Assembly (NCBI GenBank): GCA_035409945.1 | Contig: DAONQC010000004.1 | Location: 124,001-188,000 of the forward strand | Length of the DNA stretch: 64,000 bases | Source of the DNA: MWEH01 sp035409945 | GTDB lineage: Bacteria > Bacillota > Clostridia > Christensenellales > DTU072 | Direction of reading: 5' to 3' | Shown here: positions 53,449 through 62,400 of the stretch, piece after piece | How positions within the stretch are numbered: the stretch's first letter is position 1 | Layout: the number at the start of each line of letters is the position of its first letter | The notes under the pieces: model-generated | What the model was told of the DNA's origin: nothing | Databases searched by the model: none | The model's input: only the letters and a program-made list of their open reading frames with translations | Translations under genes and position numbers: made by a program

Positions 53449-54312
53449 CTATTCATCATTTTTTAAAAGGCTTTCAATTTTGCTTTTATCAACCATAAAG
53501 GAGGCTGATTTTTCAATACTTACAATGTCTTTTGTCACTAGGGCCATACAATATTCATCAAAGTATTTAATGAGACCGTAATTGTGTTTATCAATGACAT
53601 AAATGTCTTTAAAAATATTATATGTTTCTAAAGGAGTTGAACTTGCGGGCTTTATTTTTCCTGAACATTTATAATATGCTTCTTTTAAGCACCAGTTTTC
53701 TAATAAAATTTTCGACTTATCATCACTGTTTTCATACGACTCTTTGTTGTTTTTATGAATTAGCTTTCTAGATAAAGATGGGTTCATAGCCCTAACCTTC
53801 TCGATATCCACTCCTATTGCTTTATCCGATATACATACCACCGCAAATCTATCAGAGTGAGAGATACTAAAAAACAATTTAAGTTGTTTTACATCCACTT
53901 CGACTTCACTGCATTCTACACTAGAAAATTCTTCACACTCAATCTGACTTTTTTCTTTAGAGTTTCCTTTTTTATCCTTTTTGATTATATCCTCTTCATC
54001 TAATGGTGTTTCACAACCTTGCTGTTTTTTTTCTTTAAAGTTATTTTTTACATCGCTGTTTTCTGGCGGGTGAGGCATGCGCTTAAATGTTTGTAAATAT
54101 GGCTTACCTTCTTCGGTCCAATCAAGATCAAGCGGTATTACTGCGTCTTTATAATTATCCTTTATGGCATAAGTAAGCAGTAGATATGCAGCTAAGCTTT
54201 CCTGTTTATTTTTAATGTTTGGGTATCTATTAATGTGATTTAAGCACTCCTCAGTTAAGACTTTTGCGCAAGATGGACTAACTTCATCTACATTCATAAA
54301 GTACATTTTCAT
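53449..54312 (-). CDS. Sfp-type 4'-phosphopantetheinyl transferase with charged insertion
   Basis: 287 residues. Moves phosphopantetheine from CoA to carrier proteins. GKPYL, then FFSISHSDRFAVVCIS, AIGVDIEKVRA (metal Asp and Glu) and WCLKEAYYKCSGK are the Sfp/HetI motifs. Between GKPYL and the SISHS motif lies an extra roughly 60-residue Lys/Glu/Ser-rich segment (NNFKEKKQQGCETPLDEE ...) not found in typical family members; the core frame continues intact afterwards. No carrier protein or NRPS/PKS lies nearby; it may serve the fatty-acid ACP. Confidence 0.87.
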   Translation of the reverse strand: MKMYFMNVDEVSPSCAKVLTEECLNHINRYPNIKNKQESLAAYLLLTYAIKDNYKDAVIPLDLDWTEEGKPYLQTFKRMPHPPENSDVKNNFKEKKQQGCETPLDEEDIIKKDKKGNSKEKSQIECEEFSSVECSEVEVDVKQLKLFFSISHSDRFAVVCISDKAIGVDIEKVRAMNPSLSRKLIHKNNKESYENSDDKSKILLENWCLKEAYYKCSGKIKPASSTPLETYNIFKDIYVIDKHNYGLIKYFDEYCMALVTKDIVSIEKSASFMVDKSKIESLLKNDE

Positions 54313-54459
54313 TTAAATCGCCTCTAGTATATATTTTTACTATCCATAAGTTTCGAGTCGTTTTTTATATTTGTAGTTATTTTAGTATTATAGTTTCAAC
54401 TTCGGACATTCGAACAATATTATCATTTAATTTTTGCTAACTCCATATATGTTTATTAC

Positions 54460-54550
54460 ATAGAATTAACGGGAGTTCATCAGTATTATATTTGATATAC
54501 TGCGATTGCTTCAAGATTTACCGCACAGTATTAATTGGGGTTCATTGGTA
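54460..54550. repeat. 65-bp tandem repeat between the PPTase and ZIP genes
   Basis: AGAATTAACGGGAGTTCAT (54462) recurs as AGTATTAATTGGGGTTCAT (54527), each followed by AT-rich sequence with ATATAC. Offset 65. Origin from the ZIP gene end is not clear. No gene is seen in 54313-54608. Confidence 0.6.
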
Positions 54551-54608
54551 ATGATTTGCCTATATATACCATATGTCCATATTAAATGCCAGTTATTTTT
54601 ATGTAGTA

Positions 54609-55406
54609 TTATCCTAATGCTACATCTAGTATCATCATCACAACAAAGCCTATCATTAATGCCCAAGTGCCTAGATGATTATGTTTTGCTAAATCTGCTT
54701 CAGGTATCAAGTCTTCCACAACTACAAATATCATAGCGCCTGCAGAAAAAGCTAGAAGCCATGGCTGAATAGGTCCAATTGAGGCAGCTAGGAAATATCC
54801 AATTATTGCAAATAATGGCTCTACTGCGCCACTTAAAACTCCGTACCCAAAAGCCTTCCAGCGACTATCTGTCACGGTTTTCATTGGTAGTGTTACTGCT
54901 GCACCTTCAGGGAGGTTTTGAATGCTTATTCCAATAGCTAAACTTAAAGCACCAAACATGGCTGCATTTGTACCAATAGAAGCAGCCACGCCAAAAGCGA
55001 AGCCAACGGCTAGACCTTCAGGAATGTTATGTAGAGTCACAGCTAAAAACATCTTTGTTGCTTTTGTTAACTCAACTCTAGGTCCTTCTTCTATGCCCTC
55101 TTTTTTGTGAATGTGTGGAATTATCTTATCCATAAAGACCATGAAGACTGCACCTATCAAAAAGCCGACTGCAGCCGGTACCCAGCCAGCCTTACCGTAC
55201 GTCCCTGACTCCGTAGCCATATCTATAGCTGGTATTATCAGTGACCATATTGAAGCTGCTATCATCACTCCCGAAGCAAAGCCTAGAAACATTGTGTTTA
55301 CTTTATTTGAAATTTCCTTTTTAAAAAACAACACAAAAGACGAACCTAGTGATGTCATAATAAAAATGATACTAAAACCTAAAACTGTCATCCCTACATG
55401 GCTCAT
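54609..55406 (-). CDS. ZIP-family divalent metal transporter
   Basis: 265 residues, eight TM helices. HNIPEGLAVGFAFG (TM4) and NLPEGAAVTLPM (TM5) are the metal-binding motifs of the ZupT/GufA branch; a His-containing loop (HIHKKEGIEEG) precedes them. Imports zinc, iron or manganese; the Asn for His in TM5 is typical of this branch. AAGGAAGG precedes the ATG. Apparently monocistronic. Confidence 0.93.
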   Translation of the reverse strand: MSHVGMTVLGFSIIFIMTSLGSSFVLFFKKEISNKVNTMFLGFASGVMIAASIWSLIIPAIDMATESGTYGKAGWVPAAVGFLIGAVFMVFMDKIIPHIHKKEGIEEGPRVELTKATKMFLAVTLHNIPEGLAVGFAFGVAASIGTNAAMFGALSLAIGISIQNLPEGAAVTLPMKTVTDSRWKAFGYGVLSGAVEPLFAIIGYFLAASIGPIQPWLLAFSAGAMIFVVVEDLIPEADLAKHNHLGTWALMIGFVVMMILDVALG

Positions 55407-55688
55407 AAATACCTTCCTTATATTATATGTTTACTCAAAAAACGGATTAATATACTATGTATTAAGTACTACTATTATATATTACCATACAAATCAATAT
55501 TAATGGCGGAATTTGTTCATAATCTAGCGAACTTATGGATTTATAGTTTTAAACACTATAGTGGCTAATTAAAAGAATGGTTTTCTACTTCTTGGTTTTA
55601 TTAGTGTATAATATAATAAGTAAGTATTTTATTTTGCAAGCTGGTTAATCATTATAAATTGTCGACGTCAATAGCTAACAGGAATAAT

Positions 55689-56678
55689 ATGAAAAAGAAG
55701 AAAAATAAAAAGCAAAAACCACCTATCTATACCCAAAAAAAGACTGGTCTTTTTGCTAGATTTTTTAAAACTTTACTTAGAGTTGTGTATGGAAAATACA
55801 CATTTATATATCATTATGAGGAGCCTAATGAAGCAAGCATCTTTGTTGCTAACCACACATCTCATGTAGCTCCACTAGTTTTTCAATATCAATCCCCTAA
55901 AAACGTTCGCACATGGGGAAACTCTAATTTTTTTACCATAGAAAATTTTAGACCATATCTACGGTCAGAAATGTGTAAAGACAAATCCTTTAAGAGTAGG
56001 CTCACTTCTTTACTGATACAAGTGCTTGCGCCTTTTGTGGTGTGGATGTATAAAAAGCAGGCAAATTCTATTCCCGTATACTTTGACTTTAATGTGTACA
56101 AGACATTTAAAATGTCTAGCGAAACTTTGACTAATGGATCTAGTGTCATCATATATCCTGAAAGGGCCTGTAATGAATTCAACGGTGTCTTAAGTGGATT
56201 TGCAACTGGATTTACTTTCGTTGCCCAAGCACATCATAAGTCTACTGGAGAATGTATAAAATTCTACCCTGTATATTTTGCGCAAACATTAAAAGAAGTG
56301 CATTTTGGAAAGCCTATTATGTATAATCCTGAAGTGCCTATGGAAGAACAATCTATTGCTATTTCAGACTATATTTTTAACCAAATAATGCAGCTCCACT
56401 CCAAATTGCCCCCGCACAAAGTAATACCTATGTATGCAGTAACTAAAAAAAGAAAGATGGAAGAAAAAAAACAAAAACAACTAGTAAAGCAAGAAAAACG
56501 TAGAAATAAAAAAGGCTCAAAACAAAATAACAAGGATACCGACACCCAAATTTCTTTTCAAGCAGAAGAAAATGCTCCGATAGCTCCTCCAACAAAGAAC
56601 GTTAACAGCAATACCTCCAATACCCCAAGAGAAACAAAAGAGTTAGAAAACAATTCTTTTAACGACTCTATTGAATAA
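55689..56678 (+). CDS. Divergent PlsC-like (LPLAT) acyltransferase lacking the catalytic Asp
   Basis: 329 residues from ATG at 55689 (AGGAATA upstream). ASIFVANHTSHVAPLVFQY aligns with the NHxSxxD block of glycerol-phosphate acyltransferases, but the Asp of HxxxxD is Ala. IIYPERACNEFNGVLSGFATGF replaces the usual PEGTR-G block. A long Lys/Gln-rich basic tail (about 80 residues from KKRKMEEKKQ) is predicted disordered. With catalytic residues changed, it may be non-enzymatic or use different chemistry. Starts a plus-strand run with the metallophosphoesterase 21 bp downstream and galU beyond. Confidence 0.65.
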   Translation: MKKKKNKKQKPPIYTQKKTGLFARFFKTLLRVVYGKYTFIYHYEEPNEASIFVANHTSHVAPLVFQYQSPKNVRTWGNSNFFTIENFRPYLRSEMCKDKSFKSRLTSLLIQVLAPFVVWMYKKQANSIPVYFDFNVYKTFKMSSETLTNGSSVIIYPERACNEFNGVLSGFATGFTFVAQAHHKSTGECIKFYPVYFAQTLKEVHFGKPIMYNPEVPMEEQSIAISDYIFNQIMQLHSKLPPHKVIPMYAVTKKRKMEEKKQKQLVKQEKRRNKKGSKQNNKDTDTQISFQAEENAPIAPPTKNVNSNTSNTPRETKELENNSFNDSIE

Positions 56679-56699
56679 ATTATATATAAGAGAAACATT

Positions 56700-57857
56700 A
56701 TGACAAATACTACACTTAAATTTTATAACAGCCCCCCTAATGAGTTTGCGTATTTTGAAAAAGATTTGCACTCTAGCCCTTTTAAAATACTTAACTTTAC
56801 TGACCTACACCTTCACGACGGTGGAGCACCGCCAGAACTTGTGTTAACTATTATGGAAAGATATATTAAAGCACATGCTCCAGATTTAGTTACTATAACC
56901 GGCGATATTTGCCTTAAAAAAGGAGAAATTAAATATATCCACTTGTTAAATGACATGTTCACCAACCTAAAACAGTATTATGCTATAACACTTGGTAATC
57001 ATGATGGTGAGCGTGGAGACCTTGATAGGAAAGACATTACAAAGCTATACGCTAGTTTTCCATACTGCATAACTGAAATGGGCCCAGATACTATTTACGG
57101 CTATGGTAACCAATTTGTGTTAATTAAAGATTTGGATGGCGCTATACAAAACTGTTTAGTTTTTATGGATAGTGGAGATTACATTAGAAATAGTTATAAG
57201 CAATACAACCTCAAAAATATCGGTAATTATGATGCAATAAAACCAGACCAGATAAAATGGTATGTAGATAACATAAATATAATTAAGGCAAAAAATAATG
57301 GTGTTATTCCCCCTTCTGCACTATTTATTCATATGGCACTACCAGAATATAAAATTGCATATGATCTAGCCACAAAAACCCAGCAACAAATTAAGAAAAA
57401 GTGTTCACTATTTTGTAGAAAAAAAACCGTCATCGAAAAAAGTGAGAATACCGATAATTTAAATGCAGTCTTACTAGCAGGATGTAGACAAGAAAATGAA
57501 TGTTCACCGCAGATAAACACTGGACTTTTTGAAAGCCTTGTAAAACATAACACCTCTTTAGTTATCTGTGGTCACGACCATATAAATGATTACATCGTAG
57601 AATATCAGGGCGTAGCCCTTGCGTTTTCGTTAAGTCTTGCATACTCTGCATATAACACAAGAAGAAGAAAAAAACGCTTTAAGAAAATACCAAAAGATAC
57701 TCATCACACTGATGGCGCTTCATTGATAATCCCCGGAAAAGATGGATTTAAAGTAACTCATTTATATAATCAACAACATCCCGAAGTATTTGAAGGACTA
57801 GATAATTTAATTAGAAAATCAACAATTGATCCCTCTACGCTTCCTACGAATTCTTAA
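56700..57857 (+). CDS. Calcineurin-like metallophosphoesterase
   Basis: 385 residues. Metal ligands in order: NFTDLHLHD, TITGDICL, LGNHDGERG, FIHMALPEY and VICGHDHIND. This is the two-metal phosphoesterase pattern of the purple-acid-phosphatase/UDP-hydrolase-like (MPPED) group. A Cys/Lys-rich insert (KKKCSLFCRKKT) sits before the last block. No signal peptide. It lies 21 bp after the PlsC-like gene, so the two probably form one unit acting on lipid or nucleotide phosphates (inference). The 3' end has decayed tandem copies in the flank. Confidence 0.9.
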   Translation: MTNTTLKFYNSPPNEFAYFEKDLHSSPFKILNFTDLHLHDGGAPPELVLTIMERYIKAHAPDLVTITGDICLKKGEIKYIHLLNDMFTNLKQYYAITLGNHDGERGDLDRKDITKLYASFPYCITEMGPDTIYGYGNQFVLIKDLDGAIQNCLVFMDSGDYIRNSYKQYNLKNIGNYDAIKPDQIKWYVDNINIIKAKNNGVIPPSALFIHMALPEYKIAYDLATKTQQQIKKKCSLFCRKKTVIEKSENTDNLNAVLLAGCRQENECSPQINTGLFESLVKHNTSLVICGHDHINDYIVEYQGVALAFSLSLAYSAYNTRRRKKRFKKIPKDTHHTDGASLIIPGKDGFKVTHLYNQQHPEVFEGLDNLIRKSTIDPSTLPTNS

Positions 57858-58060
57858 ATTCCTCTTTCAAACAGCAAATCCACATCCAGCGGTATCTGAA
57901 GGACTAAACAAATCGACAATCGACCACACTACACTTCCTACGAATTCTTAAGCGCCTCTTTCAAGTAGCCAATCAAAATCTTGAATGTTTGAAAGACTAA
58001 ATAATTAAAAAACCGACAATTGACCCGATACACTTCCTATAAATTCTTAAACGCATATTT
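57785..58060. repeat. Tandem decaying copies of the metallophosphoesterase 3' end
   Basis: CTTCCTACGAATTCTTAA (57840, gene end with stop) recurs exactly at 57934 and as CTTCCTATAAATTCTTAA at 58033 (offsets 94 and 99). Copy 1 still reads EGLNKSTIDHTTLPTNS-stop (gene: EGLDNLIRKSTIDPSTLPTNS-stop), with a 12-bp deletion but intact frame. Copy 2 has internal stops. The rest of the flank to 58284 holds no gene. Confidence 0.92.
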
Positions 58061-58154
58061 CAAACAGCAAGTCAAATTAAAGCGATTTTCAATTTAATGC
58101 AATACGTGTGTATAAATTCAAAGGCTTATCATAGTTCCTCTTGTTCTTGGCATA

Positions 58155-58183
58155 TTGTTTTAAAGTCCACATTATAGTATCAT
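58155..58183 (+). promoter_or_regulatory. Candidate promoter of galU
   Basis: TTGTTT (58155-58160), 17 bp, TATCAT (58178-58183), 100 bp before the start codon. Modest match. Confidence 0.35.
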
Positions 58184-58284
58184 ACTAGTGTAGAGGCATC
58201 AGTTTTATGATTGGTGGTTTTACATATTATTACATACTTTTGCCCATTAAAAATGACTATAAATAAATGTAAGGAGAAAATAAA

Positions 58285-59136
58285 ATGAAACTTGTTAAAA
58301 AAGCTGTAATTCCAGCTGCAGGATACGGAACCAGATTTTTACCAATAACTAAAGGTGTACCTAAAGAAATGCTTCCTATATATGACAAGCCCACACTCCA
58401 TTATATTGTTAAAGAAGCAGTAGATAGTGGCTGCACTGATATACTGATAATAGTTAGTGAAGGTAAAGATGCTATTAAAAAATACTTCTCAACCGAAGGA
58501 CCTTATAGCGCAATTAAGGATAGGTCAAGACTTACAGAAATAGATGAACTAATTTCTAAAGCTAATATATCATATATAACGCAAAAAACCTTAAACGGTA
58601 ATGGCGCTGCTGTCCAGCTTGCAAAAAACTTTACTGGTGATGATCCATTCGTTGTATTGTTTGGAGACGATGTAATTAAAACAACAGGAGACCCTGTAAC
58701 CCGTCAGCTCATAGATGCATATCAAAATACTGGGAAAATTGTTTTAGGAGTCCAAGAAAGACCAGATTCGGAGGCCATACTTTATGGTGTTGTGAAAAAA
58801 GGGAAAACAGATGGAAGATACACTGAAGTATTAGGACTTGTGGAAAAACCAAGCATAAACGCCTTACCTTCCAACCTATGTAGTTTAGGTAGATTCTTAC
58901 TAACGCCAGAAATTTATGACGCATTAGTGCATACAAAAACAAACTTAGGAGAAATATATTTAACCGATGCCATAGCTTCACTAATACCAAAAAATCGCGT
59001 TGTAGCATATACCTTTGAGGGAGAACGCTTTGATCTTGGAAATAAATTTGGATTCTTAGAAGCTAATATTCAGTATGGATTAGAAAGTGAATATAAAGAC
59101 GCACTGATGTCTTACATGAAAAAAATTACTCGTTAA
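58285..59136 (+). CDS. galU: UTP-glucose-1-phosphate uridylyltransferase
   Basis: 283 residues. Makes UDP-glucose for envelope glycans and for the Leloir cycle. AVIPAAGYGTRFLPITKGVPKEMLPIYDKP is the nucleotidyltransferase signature; LFGDDVI holds the metal Asp, LGLVEKPS and LGRFLLTPEIY follow, and GERFDLGNKFGFLEANI is the C-terminal GalU block. AAGGAG precedes the ATG. UDP-glucose made here can be the cofactor pool for galE at 43094. Confidence 0.96.
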   Translation: MKLVKKAVIPAAGYGTRFLPITKGVPKEMLPIYDKPTLHYIVKEAVDSGCTDILIIVSEGKDAIKKYFSTEGPYSAIKDRSRLTEIDELISKANISYITQKTLNGNGAAVQLAKNFTGDDPFVVLFGDDVIKTTGDPVTRQLIDAYQNTGKIVLGVQERPDSEAILYGVVKKGKTDGRYTEVLGLVEKPSINALPSNLCSLGRFLLTPEIYDALVHTKTNLGEIYLTDAIASLIPKNRVVAYTFEGERFDLGNKFGFLEANIQYGLESEYKDALMSYMKKITR

Positions 59137-59164
59137 GAGACACCCAATCCCTTCAACATTGCAA

Positions 59165-59198
59165 AATAGAGAGCGCAAATGCTCTCTATTTTTTATTT
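59165..59198 (+). terminator. Terminator of galU
   Basis: AATAGAGAGC GCAAAT GCTCTCTATT followed by TTTTATTT. Confidence 0.93.
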
Positions 59199-59304
59199 AA
59201 TGAATTTTATTATTAAATAGTATTAAAAGCTGTCAGCACAACGACTTGGATGTTCTAAACAAAAAGAACAAAGGATATAGACAGCTATGAAACCAATTTC
59301 TCTC

Positions 59305-59470
59305 CATACCTAAAGGAAATGTCCTTAATTACTATCATCATAATGTTTAAGCGCATTCCCCTAAAAGGATTGAGAATTTGCATTACAAGGCAAGCTTCGA
59401 AAGCAATTATAATACATACCTACTTAAGCGAAATGGTTTAATGACTATCATCATAACGTTTGGGGCGTCT
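59305..59470. repeat. 113-bp tandem duplicate of the second giant gene's 3' end
   Basis: The gene end (59414-59470) is repeated 113 bp further out (59305-59356): CATACCTA, AAATG-(T/G)-TTAAT, ACTATCATCATAA(T/C)GTTT. The outer copy reads HYDDSN-stop against RYDDSH-stop in the gene. A third, weaker unit may lie near 59241. Nothing else is seen between galU's terminator and this gene. Confidence 0.85.
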
Positions 59471-62400
59471 GACTAAGAAGAACAGTGAAGAGAGTATTGC
59501 TAGACCTGCTATGACACCGATTGCAATCCATACCCAAGTGAAATCACGTTTCGGATTGATTGTTAGTGTGCTTTCATATACTCCACCTGCATATTCCTCA
59601 TTGCCTAGATATTCAACTACCACGCCATATTTTCCTGCTTCTGTAGGTAAGGACTCATAAATTGTACCATCTGCACCTATATATCTTACTATGACATTTG
59701 CATTATCTAGTCCTACGAGTCTTGCATTTAGTGCTACAGGATCGCCTTCAGTTTGCTCTAATGGACCTCTAACATCGAATGTTGGTTTGGCTTTTTCAAC
59801 ATTTAATGCTATCTTTCCTCTTACTAGATAACCATTTTCTGGAAGTCCTACATAATACTGATAGAAGTCATCATCGTATGGAGTAAATACCCAATCATAA
59901 GTCTTTTTGTTTGGATGCAGTACTTGTCCTTCTGCTAGTTTATATTCTCCTAAATCACTGGTTGATGTTAAGGTCGGCAACTTATCCATGTATTTGAGCG
60001 TTCTATTTACTGGATCTGGTCCAATGGTATATACAGCTCTATTTATTGTTAGCGTTAAAATTACTATTTGTGTTTCATGATTGGGCTTACTGACTTCAGC
60101 TCTTACCATGTAGGTCCCAGGTTTTACAAACGTTGGGATAGTAGCCTCGCCGTCATATAGCACCGTTATATCAGTATCAGTAATTCCTTCTAACTTGAGC
60201 TCATGGCGTCTGCCGTTATAGTCTACTCCTCCTTGAATAGGTGTAAATATTATTTCTTCCATAACGGCTCTTCTTATCTTATAATATGGGCTGGTGTTGT
60301 TTACTATATAATAGTTAGAAGCAACGGAGTTATCTTCATTTAACATAAGCACTAGTCTATATCCAAGATGGTTAAGCTTGGTCGCTGAAACATTGTCACC
60401 GTCTATTTCTTCTATTAAAGCTAGTTGTTCTACAGTGTGGTCTTCTTTTAACCCAAATACCTCATAGGCTATTTCCTTTTTTACATTATCAAATACATCG
60501 TTTAAAGTACCAGTGTATTTAATCAGTAGAGGAGCTTTATCTATAACGTAGCTTATTCCAGCAAGGTTTTCTCCAAATGACGCCATTACAATAGTATAGT
60601 TTTGAGTTGTTATGCCAAGCGACCCTTTCTCAATTAGATATTCGCCTGCGCCACTAACTAGCACTTTTAAGCTTCCTACCCAAGAATTTCCGGCTTGAAG
60701 TTTTGGTTGAGTAACAACCAAATCTTTTTCAAATATCCTAGTCTGTCTTGACATTTTATTGCCGGATATTGCCTTATAACATATATTGTGGAAGTCCACA
60801 TCAACTCCAGGCTCATCATTAAACCAAAGCGTTAGATTGCCCGCGTCAAATTCTCCTACATTACTAAATTTTCTCACAACGCCCTTATTTATATCTATGT
60901 AATACTGGTTATTATCACTAGCTGTATAGATGTATTCACCTTCCCTCATTGTTTCAACTAAGTCACCGGTATTAACCACAACCCTTTGTGTATTACCACT
61001 ACTAGTTAAGTACACAAAATAATTTTCTTCTGCGTCTTGATTATATGTATATGTTAAATCTTTCAATGCTAACTTGTTTTTAATATCTATTACAAATACC
61101 TGCTCTATACCAGTAGCATCATCAACTGTTCTATATATGTAGTATCCTGATTGATTAGTATATAATCTATCTAGTGCACTGATATTGACTCTATCTGTTT
61201 TTTCTTCAAGTCTATTATTTACTACCCTGTCCGTTGTATATGTAAAGGATATACTTTTTACCTTTAACGCATACTTTCTAGTTGCAGTATTTTCAGTTAA
61301 ATCCACTTCATATATGTAACCATCTGAACTTCTATATAGAGCTGAATTCTCTTGTAAATTCTTGGCAAAAAACTCTCTTTCGTCTACGAGTATTGTTTTT
61401 AAGTTATTACCAACTCTATATTCTATGACACCAACTGTATCAGTTAATTTATGCACTTTATTTCCTAAGGTTGCAGTCATATTGATACGATTAATAGAAT
61501 ATACATATGAGATTCCATCTTTAGCCACTCTATATATTCCTTGCGTCTTCTCTGTATTAATCCATTCCGCCCGAGAGTTAACTACTTCTATTACATCAAC
61601 ATTTGAATTTGCATCTAATGTACTAAAAAACAATCCTGTTTTATGGCCGTAAGTATATACCACGCTATCGTATGTGTTTTTGTGAGACACAACAAGGTTT
61701 TCTAAATCAATTAAAAACTCTCTATTTCCGTTTATATATTCAGCAACACCTTCTATCGTAACTAATTGTGACAAATCCGTAATGTTAATATCTTCAGCGC
61801 CGTCCGTTGAAAATGATGCGTTATTTATATCTAAATCAAACTTGAGGTAATCTCTCCAAGCCTTTCCATCTACAACATCCAACATATACCCATAATCACC
61901 CCTGTCTACATAGATGCCTTCTGAAACATCTATCCTGTCGCCAAAGCGACTCTCCGTTATTGTAGGATAGGCAAAATATTTTTTACCATTCATTTCATAC
62001 ACGTAAGCATAGATTAGGTTTGGATTGTCAAAATCCCCACCATATTGACCACCTTGTCCTAAAATAGGAACAATTGTTATCTGCATTGGCATAATTTCTA
62101 GTGCTGCAATAAAGTCTTTAACCGAGGAAGCATATGAATCTCCTGATGTGCTCGGTAAATACTTGACTCTTACATCGTATATTCCGACTTCTGAAGGAGT
62201 ACTCCTCCATTCATTAGTGTTTTGTTTTCTGTACTCGTATGCAATTATGCCCTTTGGTACTAAAGTTGTGGCGTTAGTTATAGTCGCTATATTTGCCGAG
62301 ATATTCGACCCTGTGTAAATCGCAACCTTACTATCCAGCGCAAACTCTGGGGCAATGTTTTCAATAGTTAAGCACATATATGCAGTCTGCGTATTTGGCA

